Assembly (NCBI GenBank): GCA_017999135.1
Contig: JAGOBT010000042.1
Coordinates: 1-12,559, forward strand
Length of the DNA: 12,559 bases
Direction of reading: 5' to 3'
Source of the DNA: Burkholderiaceae bacterium
GTDB taxonomy: Bacteria; Pseudomonadota; Gammaproteobacteria; Burkholderiales; Burkholderiaceae_C
The translations under genes were made by a program, and so were the position numbers. Positions 5,051 through 12,124 of this stretch are shown one piece after another (position 1 is the first letter of the stretch; every line of letters begins with the position of its first letter). The notes beneath the pieces are model-generated. The model was not told the origin of the DNA. It saw only the letters and a list, made by a program, of their open reading frames with translations, and made no database searches.

Positions 5051-7585
5051 ATGATCCAGCCCCCCCGCCCCCCGCGCCCTGCCCAACCGCGCGCCGCGCG
5101 CCGGCCTGCACAGGCCACCGCCCAGGCACTGGCCTCGTGCACCCTGGCCTGCCTGGCGCTGGCCGGTTGCGGCGGCGGCGGCGGCACCGATGCCGCACCC
5201 GCCGCCGTGGCCACCCCCGCCCCGGCGCCCACCACGGCCGAGGCCCCCGCACCCGCCGCCAGCAGCACTGCCACCACTGCCGAGACCGACCTGGCCACCG
5301 TGCTGGCCGTCGCCAACGCCGCGGTGACAGCCGAAGCGATGACGCTGTCTGCCCAGCGCAGCCTGCAGGACGAAGCCGACGCTGCCGCCCAGGCTGAAAG
5401 CCTGCTGGCCGCCGCGCCGGTGCCGGCCCCTGCACCCGCCCCGGTGCCGGCCCCCGCGCCGGCCGTGACGGCACCAGCGCCAGCGCCTGCCCCGGCACCA
5501 GCGCCCGCGGCCACCCCGGCGCCGGCACCTGCGCCCGCGGCCGCCCCAGCACCCGCCCCTGCCGCCGCGCCCGCCCCCAGCCCGCTGGTGGTGCGGGCAC
5601 GCGCCAGCCTGGCCGGCGGCGTGGGCGCGCAGATGGTGGTGCGGGTGAATGGCCAGACCATCGGCACCACCACGGTGACCAATACGCAATTCGCCAACTT
5701 CGAGTTCGCCGTGCCAACGCTGGCGGCCAATGCGCTGGTCGACGTCGTGTTCACCAACGACGCCAAGGTCAATGGTGAAGACCGCAACCTGTACGTGGCC
5801 TATCTGCAGCAGGGTACGCGCGTGGTGATGCCCAATGCCGGCAACGCCAGCATCGACCGCGGCAGCGGCGCAGCCGCCTTCGATGGGGCCGACACCGTGG
5901 CAGGCAGCGGCAACCTGTATTGGAACGCAGCACTGCGCCTTCCATGGCCTGCCGAAGCCGCCGCCACGGATCCGCTGCTCGCCCGCAAGCGTGATGCGGT
6001 GCGCTTTCTCTTGCAGGCCAGCTTCGGCCCCACAGCCCCCGAGGTCGACAGCCTGGTCACGAAGCCCTATGCCACCTGGTTGTCCGACCAGATGGCATTG
6101 CCGCACCAGCCCGACTACGTGAACGCGGTGCAGGCCCAGTACAACCAGGGTGATGCCTGGCGGCCCTGGGGAGCCAACTACAACCCGGCGGTGGTGGCCC
6201 AGACCTTCTGGAAAACCGCCGCGACAGCGCCCGATCAGTTGCGCAAGCGAGTGGCCTATGCGCTACACCAAGTCTTCATGGTGTCGCAGACCGACAGTAG
6301 TCTGTGGACTCAGACAAGGGCAGTCGCCAACTACCACGACCTGCTGAACAAGAACGCCTTCGGCAACTTCCGCCAGCTGATGGAAGACATGGCCCTGAGC
6401 CCGGCCATGGGCATCTACCTGAGCCATCTGCGCAACCGCAAGGAAGACCCGGCCACGGGCCGCATGCCCGACGAGAACTTCGCGCGGGAGCTGATGCAGC
6501 TGTTCACCATCGGCCTGCATGAGCTGAACCCGGACGGCACGCCCAAGCGCGGCAGCAACGGCCAGCCGGTCGAAACCTACACCATCCATGACGTGATGGC
6601 CCTGGCCAAGGTGTTCACCGGCTGGAGCTGGGCCTTCCCCGATGCCGAGATGACAGACGCCAAGTTCCGCTGGGGCAGCCCGGTGATGACGGCCGCGGGC
6701 GACCAGCGCATCGACCTGCTGCCGATGAAGGCCTATGCCAGCCAGCACTCCACAGCCGCCAAGACCCTGTTTGCCGGCAAGCCCTGGGCGCTGACGATCC
6801 CGGCCAACGGCAGCGCGTAGGCAGACCTGAAGCTGGCGCTGGACGCGCTGTTCAACCACCCCAACGTAGGCCCGTTCATCGGCCGGCAGCTGATCCAGCG
6901 GCTGGTGACCAGCCAGCCCAGCCCGGCCTATGTGGCGCGGGTGGCAGCGGTGTTCAACAACAACGGCAACGGCGTGCGGGGCGACCTGGCAGCCGTGGTA
7001 CGCGCCATCCTGCTGGACGACGAAGCCCGCGGCGCACCGCCCGGCGGCTTCGGCAAACTGCGCGAGCCGGTTCTGCGCGTGACGCACTGGGCGCGGGCAA
7101 TCGGTGCACACAGCGTCAGCGGCAGTTGGTTACTGACCTGGGAATTGGAGACCAGCGGTCAGCGGGCACTCGCCTCACCCACAGTCTTCAACCACTATCG
7201 GCCGGGCTACGTACCGCCCAACACCAGCTTTGCCGCGATGGGAAGCACGGCGCCCGAGTTCCAGATCGTCAACGAGAGCAGCGTGGCCGCGTGGATCAAC
7301 ACCGCCGAGGCCATGGCGGGCAGCGGCCTGGGCTGGACCGGCAGCACCAACGACGTGAAGGTGGACTATGCGGCGCTGGGCAGCAGCGTTGCCGACGGCA
7401 GCCTGCACCGCCTGGCCGACCAGCTGGACCTGCTGCTGTTGAGCGGGCGCATGAGCGCCGCGCTACGCAGCGGTGTGCTCGATGCAATGGCCGCCATCCC
7501 CGACAGCACCACCGCCGCCAGCAACCGCGCCCGCGCCGCCACCTTCCTGGTGCTGGCCTCCCCTGAATATGTCTCGCAACCCTGA
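5051..7585 (+). pseudogene. DUF1800-domain lipoprotein gene interrupted by an in-frame TAG
   Basis: The frame encodes a predicted outer-membrane lipoprotein: a basic N-terminus, then a hydrophobic stretch with lipobox LAGC (Cys40) followed by GGGGG, a Pro/Ala-rich linker (about 125-178), a beta-rich segment (about 180-250), and the DUF1800 domain beginning near RKRDAVRFLLQASFGPT (about 312) with MPDENFARELMQLFTIG near 471. Codon 590 (6818-6820) is TAG. The same frame then continues without gap for 254 codons to TGA 7583-7585 with clear family sequence (DALFNHPNVGPFIGRQLIQR, VFNHYRPGYVPPNT, APEFQIVNESSVAAWIN). A single change from CAG (or TGG) explains it. Without readthrough a 589-residue truncated product results. 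The function of DUF1800 is unknown; it is typically paired with DUF1501, as here. ATG 5051 was chosen for the signal peptide; no clear ribosome site precedes it. Confidence 0.88.
5423..5580 (+). repeat. Pro/Ala low-complexity linker repeat (PAPA-type)
   Basis: This is an imperfect tandem array of GCN-CCN codon pairs (runs of Pro-Ala) inside the DUF1800 lipoprotein gene, encoding a rigid extended spacer between the lipid anchor and the beta-rich segment. Such tracts are prone to length change by slippage. They also create long spurious open frames on the opposite strand. Confidence 0.85.
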
Positions 7586-7595
7586 AGGGCACCCC

Positions 7596-9020
7596 ATGAC
7601 CGCCAACCGACGCGCCTTCTTCCGCGCCAGTGCCGGCCTGGCCGCCGCCGCTGCCGCCCCGGGCCTGCGCCTGCATGTGCCCCTGGCGATGGGCCTGGCC
7701 GGCCTGGGGGCACTGGCCAGCCAGCGCGCCCAGGGCGCCGGCATCCAGGACGGCTACAAGGCCCTGGTGTGCCTGTACCTGGCCGGCGGCAGCGACAGCC
7801 ACAACTGGCTGCTGCCCACCGACACCGCCAACCGCGCCAGCTATGCCACTGCCCGCGGTGAACTGGCCTGGCCCACGGACCGGGTGCAGGACATCGGCAA
7901 CGGCGGCCAGGCCAGCGGCCGCAGCTTCGGCATGCCGGTGGAACTGGCGCCGCTGCGCAACTGGTACACCCAGGGCAAGCTGGGCTGGCTGGCCAACGTG
8001 GGCACGCTGGTGCGCCCCGTCAGCAAGGCCGACTTCCAGGCCGGCCTGGGCCTGCCAGCCAAGTTGTTCAGCCACAACGACCAGGCTGCCACCTGGCAGA
8101 GCCTGCAGCCCGAAGGCGCGCCCACCGGCTGGGGCGGCCGCATGGGCGACATCCTGATGGCTGCCAACCAGCGGCCGGTGTTCACCGCCGTGTCAGCCAG
8201 CGGCAATGCGGTGTTCCTGAGCGGCAGCAACGTCACCCAGTACCAGGTGGGCACCAACGGGCCGGTGGCCATCAACGGTGCGCAGGACGGCTGGCGCGCC
8301 GGCAGCAGCGCCGTGCCGGGTGAACTGCGCAAGCTGCTGGCCGGCAGCGGCGCCAATGCCTTCGAGGCCGAATACCTGCGCGTGGTGCAGCGCAGCCTGG
8401 CCACCAGCGGCACGCTGCAGGCCGCGCTGGACGCCGGCCCGGCGCTGGACTTGCCCAGCGCCCCCATCACCCTGCCCGCCGGCACGCCGCTGGCGCTGGC
8501 CAACGACGCGCTGGCCCGGCAACTGCGCATCGTGGCGCGCATGATCGCCGCAGGTCCGGCCATGGGCATGAAGCGGCAGGTGTTCATGGTGAGCGTGGGC
8601 GGCTTCGACAGCCACAGCTTCCAGATGCGCGACCAGCCCCTGCTGATGGGCCGCGTGGCCCATGCGGTGGACTGGTTTCTGCAAACCATGCAGGCCCAGG
8701 GCCAGCTGAACAACGTGCTGCTGTTCTCGGCCAGCGATTTCGGCCGCGGCCTGGCCAGCAACGGCGACGGCTGCGACCACGGCTGGGGCAGCCACCACTT
8801 CGTGGCCGGTGGTAGCGTGCAGGGCGGCCACATCCACGGCAGCATGCCCGTTACGGCCCTGGGCACGGCCGATGACCTGGGCGCCGGCCGGCTGCTGCCC
8901 AGCACCGCAGTGACGCAGTACGCTGCCAGCCTGGGCGGCTGGATGGGGCTGGGGGCATCTGACCTGGCCGCGGCATTGCCCAACCTGGGCAGCTTCAGTG
9001 GAGCGCCTGCGCTGGTGTGA
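7596..9020 (+). CDS. DUF1501 protein with Tat signal peptide
   Basis: The 474-residue protein begins MTANRRAFFRASAGLAAAAA, a twin-arginine signal (RRAFF) followed by a long hydrophobic Ala/Gly/Leu stretch ending near ASQRAQGA, so it is probably folded in the cytoplasm and exported by Tat. The mature part has DUF1501 landmarks: YKALVCLYLAGGSDSHNWLL, VGGFDSHSFQMRDQPLLMG, VLLFSASDFGRGLASNGDG and CDHGWGSHHFVAGGSVQGG. These Asp/His clusters recall the alkaline phosphatase/sulfatase superfamily to which DUF1501 is linked, but the activity is unknown. ATG 7596 has GAAGGG (7584-7589) 6 bases before it and lies 10 bases after the DUF1800 stop, so the two are one operon. Further upstream in-frame codons overlap DUF1800 and are not needed. 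Confidence 0.92.
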   Translation: MTANRRAFFRASAGLAAAAAAPGLRLHVPLAMGLAGLGALASQRAQGAGIQDGYKALVCLYLAGGSDSHNWLLPTDTANRASYATARGELAWPTDRVQDIGNGGQASGRSFGMPVELAPLRNWYTQGKLGWLANVGTLVRPVSKADFQAGLGLPAKLFSHNDQAATWQSLQPEGAPTGWGGRMGDILMAANQRPVFTAVSASGNAVFLSGSNVTQYQVGTNGPVAINGAQDGWRAGSSAVPGELRKLLAGSGANAFEAEYLRVVQRSLATSGTLQAALDAGPALDLPSAPITLPAGTPLALANDALARQLRIVARMIAAGPAMGMKRQVFMVSVGGFDSHSFQMRDQPLLMGRVAHAVDWFLQTMQAQGQLNNVLLFSASDFGRGLASNGDGCDHGWGSHHFVAGGSVQGGHIHGSMPVTALGTADDLGAGRLLPSTAVTQYAASLGGWMGLGASDLAAALPNLGSFSGAPALV

Positions 9021-9023
9021 CCA

Positions 9024-9040
9024 GACCTGGGGTCAGGTTT
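9024..9040 (+). terminator. Weak hairpin after the DUF1501 gene
   Basis: ACCTG-GGGT-CAGGT (9025-9038) is a perfect 5-base stem, extendable by a G-U and an A-T pair, followed only by a short T run. It begins four bases after the stop codon and lies just before the higBA promoter, so it may separate the two units. The stem is short, so this is a weak call. Confidence 0.3.
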
Positions 9041-9044
9041 CACC

Positions 9045-9073
9045 TTGAAGGTATGCACGCGCTCCGTTATTAT
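9045..9073 (+). promoter_or_regulatory. Sigma-70 promoter of higBA
   Basis: TTGAAG (9045-9050) and TATTAT (9068-9073) are 17 bases apart; the -10 matches consensus at five of six positions and the -35 starts TTGA. The predicted start of transcription, near 9080, is only about 2 bases before the higB GTG at 9082, so the mRNA may be near-leaderless. Confidence 0.65.
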
Positions 9074-9081
9074 CGCCACCC

Positions 9082-9363
9082 GTGGCTATCAAAAGCTTCA
9101 AGTGCAAAGACACCCAGGCCCTCTTCGAAGGCAAGCGCGTGAAGCGCTGGGTGAACATCGAACGACCAGCGCTCCGCAAACTTGCACAACTGGACTGGTC
9201 TGCTGTTCTTGACGACCTGAGCGCACCACCCGGCAACATGCTCGAAGCGCTCAAAGACGATCGGAAGGGCCAATACAGCATTCGCATCAATCAGCAATGG
9301 CGCGTCTGCTTCGTCTGGACACGGAAAGGCGCTGCAAACGTCGAGATCGTCGACTACCACTGA
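9082..9363 (+). CDS. higB: HigB-type toxin (RelE superfamily)
   Basis: HigB cleaves ribosome-bound mRNA. The 93-residue product has the family pattern: AIKSFKCKDTQALFEGKRVKRW, a helical ALRKLAQLDWSAVLDDLSAPPGNMLEALKDDRKGQYSIRINQQWRVCFVW and the final VEIVDYH with its terminal His. The basic Gln-Tyr-Ser-Ile-Arg-Ile-Asn and Trp-Arg-Val-Cys-Phe strand matches the catalytic sheet. The start is GTG 9082, since AIKSF is the usual N-terminus; there is no purine-rich ribosome site before it and a promoter lies immediately upstream. The toxin comes first, which is the reverse of most TA operons but normal for higBA. higA follows 11 bases later. Confidence 0.92.
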   Translation: MAIKSFKCKDTQALFEGKRVKRWVNIERPALRKLAQLDWSAVLDDLSAPPGNMLEALKDDRKGQYSIRINQQWRVCFVWTRKGAANVEIVDYH

Positions 9364-9374
9364 AGGGATCACCC

Positions 9375-9674
9375 ATGCGCACCGTTCGACCTGTCACGCC
9401 CGGCGAGATGCTTGAAGAAGAGTTCCTCAAGCCACTTGGCCTGACCAAGTACCGCCTTGCAAAAGACATCGGCGTGCCAGCACAGCGCATCGGCGAAATC
9501 GTTTCCGGCAAGCGGTCTGTGACAGCCGACACGGACCTGCGGCTCTGCCGCTACTTCGGCCTGAGCGACGGTTGGTGGTTGCGAGGGCAGGCCGCCTACG
9601 ACACGGCGATTGCCAGAGAGGCCCTGCGCGACGAGCTGGCCACCATTCAAAGGTGTTCCCTCTTGATGGCATAG
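9375..9674 (+). CDS. higA: HigA antitoxin, XRE-family helix-turn-helix
   Basis: The 99-residue antitoxin neutralises HigB and represses the operon. The N-terminal VTPGEMLEEEFLKPLGLTKYRLA and IGVPAQRIGEIVSGKRSVTADTDLRL form the XRE helix-turn-helix (about residues 20-60); LCRYFGLSDGWWLRGQAAYD is the usual following helix. ATG 9375 has GAAGGGA (9362-9368) 6 bases before it. The last residues (after DELATIQ) differ from the common family ending and the downstream DNA is gene-free to 9828, so the 3' end may abut a rearrangement; the protein is otherwise of normal length. Confidence 0.92.
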   Translation: MRTVRPVTPGEMLEEEFLKPLGLTKYRLAKDIGVPAQRIGEIVSGKRSVTADTDLRLCRYFGLSDGWWLRGQAAYDTAIAREALRDELATIQRCSLLMA

Positions 9675-9828
9675 CAAGTGGACGGGTGCGATGCGCTGGC
9701 GACCACCAGCAACAGCGCGCAGCGCGCGGCAACCGGCAGCAGCTTGAAGTGGCCTTGGCCCAGGTTCCGGACGATGTGCCGATGAGCGGTGATGACCGGC
9801 AGCGCAGACAGCACGATCGGGCCGCCGA
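9675..9828. other. Gene-free stretch between higA and the vapC remnant
   Basis: I see no convincing gene here. Open frames exist on both strands (for example minus 9832-9647, 61 codons) but have no recognisable family, no ribosome site and cross the 3' end of higA. It may be debris of whatever event collapsed the neighbouring vapC. Confidence 0.5.
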
Positions 9829-9950
9829 TCAAGCAGTGACGAGGCGAAGCGGGCTGCAGCCGGCGATGGCCGTGAAGTCACCGTCTTTGGTCAGCAGGCG
9901 GATGGGTGACCGTTGAAAAAGTCGATCCAGACCGAGGTATCGACCAACAT
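9829..9950 (-). pseudogene. vapC: vapC remnant with large internal deletion
   Basis: From ATG 9950 the minus strand encodes MLVDTSVWIDFFNGHPSAC and stops at 9893-9891. The first residues are the classic PIN N-terminus with its catalytic Asp. Shifted by one base, the next stretch encodes LLTKDGDFTAIAGCSPLRLV and ends at TGA 9831-9829, the classic PIN C-terminus with the last acidic pair. About 90 middle codons, with the conserved Glu and the third Asp, are missing, and the two ends meet out of frame near 9893-9903. The ATG overlaps the vapB stop (TGATG), the original operon arrangement. The toxin is therefore dead, although the antitoxin gene before it is intact. Confidence 0.8.
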
Positions 9951-10168
9951 CAGCCAGGCCGCCCATCACCGGCCACACGGTCTTGACGCAACTGGGCCAG
10001 ATCGCCCTGCCATGCGATCTTTCCCCGCAATGCCAGCAGCTTGTGCCGCTTCATGGTCTTCACGTCGTCAGCCAGGGCAGCATGGATGGCCGCCTTCTTG
10101 CTGGGAAAGCCGCCAAGCGCCACGGGTTCATCGATCAACACGTCGTTCAGATCGACATGCGTCCTCAT
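9950..10168 (-). CDS. vapB: VapB-type antitoxin, orphaned by loss of its VapC
   Basis: The 72-residue product is a VapB of the MRTNIDID/RHH type: N-terminal MRTHVDLNDVLIDEPVALGG, SKKAAIHAALADDV helix, then the conserved tail LALRGKIAWQGDLAQLRQDR that docks on VapC. ATG 10168 was preferred to an in-frame GTG at 10174 because GAGG (10179-10176) lies 7 bases before it and the protein then begins exactly as in relatives. It stops at 9952-9950, overlapping the start of the broken vapC. An inverted repeat sits over its upstream region. The antitoxin looks fully translatable, so it may persist as a stand-alone regulator or neutraliser of related VapC proteins; this is inference. Confidence 0.88.
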   Translation of the reverse strand: MRTHVDLNDVLIDEPVALGGFPSKKAAIHAALADDVKTMKRHKLLALRGKIAWQGDLAQLRQDRVAGDGRPG

Positions 10169-10186
10169 GTCCACACCTCAAATTCA

Positions 10187-10210
10187 TTCATGCACAAAAA
10201 TTAGCATGAA
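10187..10210 (-). promoter_or_regulatory. Operator-like inverted repeat before the orphan vapB
   Basis: TTCATGC (10187-10193) and GCATGAA (10204-10210) are perfect 7-base inverted arms around a 10-base AT-rich spacer. On the minus strand the spacer holds TAATTT, preceded by TGC as an extended -10, and TTGGCT lies 17 bases further upstream (10226-10221). Position and symmetry fit a VapB-bound operator over its own promoter. A further GCATGAA copy is at 10284-10290. Confidence 0.5.
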
Positions 10211-10288
10211 CCGTGTGCACAGCCAAGGCCGATTCGAGGCCCCCCTGCGGCGCATCCAATCGCCACCACACAGCGCAGTGCATGCATG

Positions 10289-10312
10289 AATGCAAGCCAT
10301 AACTTGCATAAT
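10289..10312 (+). promoter_or_regulatory. Operator-like inverted repeat and -10 of hipBA
   Basis: ATGCAAG-CCATAA-CTTGCAT (10290-10309) has perfect 7-base arms. CATAAT (10307-10312) on its right edge is a good -10, though the -35 is poor. The repeat lies about 20 bases before the hipB ATG, where HipB operators are found, although the sequence differs from the E. coli TATCC-N8-GGATA operator. The 12-mer AATGCAAGCCAT recurs at 10329-10340, across the hipB start. Confidence 0.5.
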
Positions 10313-10329
10313 GACTCTGCGGGACGATA

Positions 10330-10626
10330 ATGCAAGCCATGACCAGCAACATCAGACTGCCGGACGAACTGGGCCAGGACATTCAGGCGCGCAGGCGGGC
10401 GTTGAAGCTGAGCAAGGTGGAGCTGGCCAAGCGGGCGGGCAAGGTGCGCGAAGTGATCGACCGACTGGAGGCCGGCCAGGACAGCACGGTGTCGTCACTG
10501 CTGGCCGTGCTGGGCGCGCTGGGCCTGGTCTTGCGCCTGGAACCCGCTGGCCTGCCCACGGCCGACGAGGTGGCGCGGCGGTTTCAAGACGACGATGACG
10601 ATGCGCACACCGCCGACACTGCCTGA
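10330..10626 (+). CDS. hipB: HipB-like antitoxin, XRE helix-turn-helix
   Basis: The 98-residue protein has an XRE-type helix-turn-helix at about residues 15-62 (IQARRRALKLSKVELAKRAG, VREVIDRLEAGQDSTVSSLL) and the hydrophobic ALGLVLRLEP strand common in HipB. It ends in an acidic tail with five consecutive Asp. It should bind its operator and the HipA kinase. ATG 10330 has GGGA (10321-10324) 5 bases before it; an in-frame ATG at 10339 is the alternative. The hipA start overlaps the end of this gene by 32 bases, and the Asp-rich codons double as the hipA ribosome-binding region, so the pair is coupled. Confidence 0.88.
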   Translation: MQAMTSNIRLPDELGQDIQARRRALKLSKVELAKRAGKVREVIDRLEAGQDSTVSSLLAVLGALGLVLRLEPAGLPTADEVARRFQDDDDDAHTADTA

Positions 10627-11848
10627 GCGCATTCGGGCCCTGGACATTTCCATCGGCGACAACCCGGGCGCCGGGCAGTTGCTCAAGTCGTCGATCTACG
10701 AGTTTCGCTATCTGGACCCATCGCCGGCGCAGCCAGCGGCCGCCCTGCTGATGCCCGCCAGCAGCCGTCTGACCTGGCAAGACGGTGACCTGTTCGCCCC
10801 CATGGACCAGAACCTGCCCGAGGGCGACCTGTTCATGCGGGTGCGGCAGATGTTTCCAAAAATGCCTCTCACGCCCATGCACCTGCTGGCGCTGGTGGGG
10901 CGCAACGGCATCGGTCGCCTTGGCTATCGGCTGCCAGGCGCCGCTGAAGCCGCACCGGCCAGGCCCATGGACAAGGCCGCACTGCTGCAGTTGCGCTACA
11001 GCCCAGCGGTGTTTGACGACCTGGTGGCCGCCTACCTGAGCACCGGTGCGGGCATTGCAGGCATGCAGCCTAAGATCATGGTGCCTGACAAGGCGACCGT
11101 GCCGGTGCCGTCGCTGATCGTCAAGGCCGGCAGCCCGGCCTACCCTGGCCTGGCGGCCAATGAGTTTGTGTGCCTGTCGGCAGCGCGGCGTTCGGGCGTC
11201 CTGGTGCCTGAATTTGCGTTGTCAGACGACGGACAGATGCTGGTGCTGGACCGCTTTGACATGGTGGCGCATGGCAACGGGCGCATCGAACGGCTGGGCT
11301 TTGAAGACATTGCCGCATTGGCCGGCCTGCGCGTGCGCGACGTGCTGTCAGACCGCAAATACCAGGGCAGCTACCAGCGCGTGGCCGAGCTGCTGCGCCA
11401 GCTGCAACTGCACGCCGACAACCTGCACCGCTTCTACCAGCAGGTGGCCTTTGCCGTGATGGTGCGCAATGGCGATGCCCATCTGAAGAACTTTGGCGTG
11501 CTGTACCGTGATGCACAGCAGGTGTGGCTGGCGCCCATGTTCGACGTGGTGACCACCAGCATCTACACCTATGCCCGCACCCCCGGCGGCCCCGAGATGG
11601 AAGACCGCACCATGGCCCTGAAGCTGCTGGCCGGCCGGCACCAGACCCGGGCCTACCCCACACAGGCCGAGCTGCTGGACTTTGGCCGGCGGGTGTGCGG
11701 TGTCGCCCAGCCCCTGCAGGTGCTGCACCAGATCGCCCAGGCGATGCACGAGACCATGGCGCACGCCGCCGGAGACGAACGCGTGCCGCACACACTGCTG
11801 CACAAGATGCAAGCGGCATGGACCGAAGGGATGGCGCTGGCGACCTGA
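10595..11848 (+). CDS. hipA: HipA-family serine/threonine kinase toxin
   Basis: HipA kinases of this type phosphorylate translation factors, classically glutamyl-tRNA synthetase, and induce dormancy. The 417-residue protein has an N-subdomain (about 25-112, SIYEFRYLDP to NGIGRLGY), the Gly-rich ATP loop GAGIAGMQPK (151-160), the lysine strand PSLIVKAG, ANEFVCLSAARRSG, LVLDRFD, the catalytic loop VRNGDAHLKNFGV (Asp294) and the metal-binding APMFDVV (Asp317). All kinase residues seem present. In E. coli HipA the residue just before VAGAQEK is Ser150, whose autophosphorylation switches the enzyme off; here that place appears to be Gly153, with Ser149 and Thr150 shortly before. Start is ATG 10595, or ATG 10601. 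Confidence 0.92.
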   Translation: MTMRTPPTLPERIRALDISIGDNPGAGQLLKSSIYEFRYLDPSPAQPAAALLMPASSRLTWQDGDLFAPMDQNLPEGDLFMRVRQMFPKMPLTPMHLLALVGRNGIGRLGYRLPGAAEAAPARPMDKAALLQLRYSPAVFDDLVAAYLSTGAGIAGMQPKIMVPDKATVPVPSLIVKAGSPAYPGLAANEFVCLSAARRSGVLVPEFALSDDGQMLVLDRFDMVAHGNGRIERLGFEDIAALAGLRVRDVLSDRKYQGSYQRVAELLRQLQLHADNLHRFYQQVAFAVMVRNGDAHLKNFGVLYRDAQQVWLAPMFDVVTTSIYTYARTPGGPEMEDRTMALKLLAGRHQTRAYPTQAELLDFGRRVCGVAQPLQVLHQIAQAMHETMAHAAGDERVPHTLLHKMQAAWTEGMALAT

Positions 11849-11882
11849 CCCTCATCCCCCTTTCGAGCGATCTCACCGGCAG

Positions 11883-11897
11883 TATCATTGCGCATGA
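11883..11897 (+). promoter_or_regulatory. Candidate hicAB -10 region overlapping the start codon
   Basis: TATCAT (11883-11888) is a good -10 hexamer; TTTCGA (11861-11866) 16 bases upstream is a weak -35. The hicA ATG begins 5 bases after the -10, so any mRNA from here would be leaderless. The 15-mer TATCATTGCGCATGA matches the ccdA upstream sequence at 13 of 15 positions. Confidence 0.45.
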
Positions 11898-12121
11898 ACT
11901 CTGCAGCCAAGCTTCTGGGGTCCATGCGCCACAACCCACGTGACTGGCAGATCGGTGATCTGCAAGTGGTTGCCCGGCAGAACGGCATTGACTGGCGCCA
12001 CCACAAGAGCAGCCACTGTGTGTTCATCAGAAGCGACGGCCGTACCTTGTCGGTTCCCGCACATCGACCGATCAAGCCAATCTATGTGCGCAAGTTTGTC
12101 GAGTTGATCGATGGAGCATGA
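11894..12121 (+). CDS. hicA: HicA-family mRNA interferase toxin
   Basis: HicA is a small dsRBD-like ribonuclease. The 75-residue product has the family order NPRDWQIGDLQVVARQNGIDW, then KSSHCVF with the catalytic His41 in the usual Ser-His context, and the C-terminal VPAHRPIKPIYVRKFVELID. ATG 11894 was chosen as the only ATG upstream of the first motif; a TTG at 11888 would overlap the -10. There is no ribosome site, consistent with leaderless translation from the promoter just upstream. hicB starts 3 bases after its stop. Confidence 0.92.
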   Translation: MNSAAKLLGSMRHNPRDWQIGDLQVVARQNGIDWRHHKSSHCVFIRSDGRTLSVPAHRPIKPIYVRKFVELIDGA

Positions 12122-12124
12122 GCC

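Noticed and set aside
4919..6106. 395-codon open frame antisense to the DUF1800 gene
   Set aside because: The Gly/Arg-rich sequence is the reverse reading of the Pro/Ala repeat and has no family signature.
6818..6820. TAG read as pyrrolysine or another recoded residue
   Set aside because: No pyrrolysine system is expected in this type of bacterium and the codon is not at a catalytic position I can recognise; a point mutation is simpler.
7841..9079. 412-codon open frame antisense to the DUF1501 gene
   Set aside because: Composition is Ser/Pro/Arg-rich shadow sequence, and the plus-strand frame has a Tat signal, ribosome site and family motifs.
9647..9832. 61-codon minus-strand open frame between higA and the vapC remnant
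   Set aside because: No known family, no ribosome site, and it runs into the higA 3' end; considered as a VapC middle fragment but it shows no PIN acidic residues.
11948..11962. Perfect inverted repeat CAGATC-GGT-GATCTG inside hicA
   Set aside because: It lies in coding sequence for a conserved segment (WQIGDLQ), so chance is a sufficient explanation; not called as an operator.
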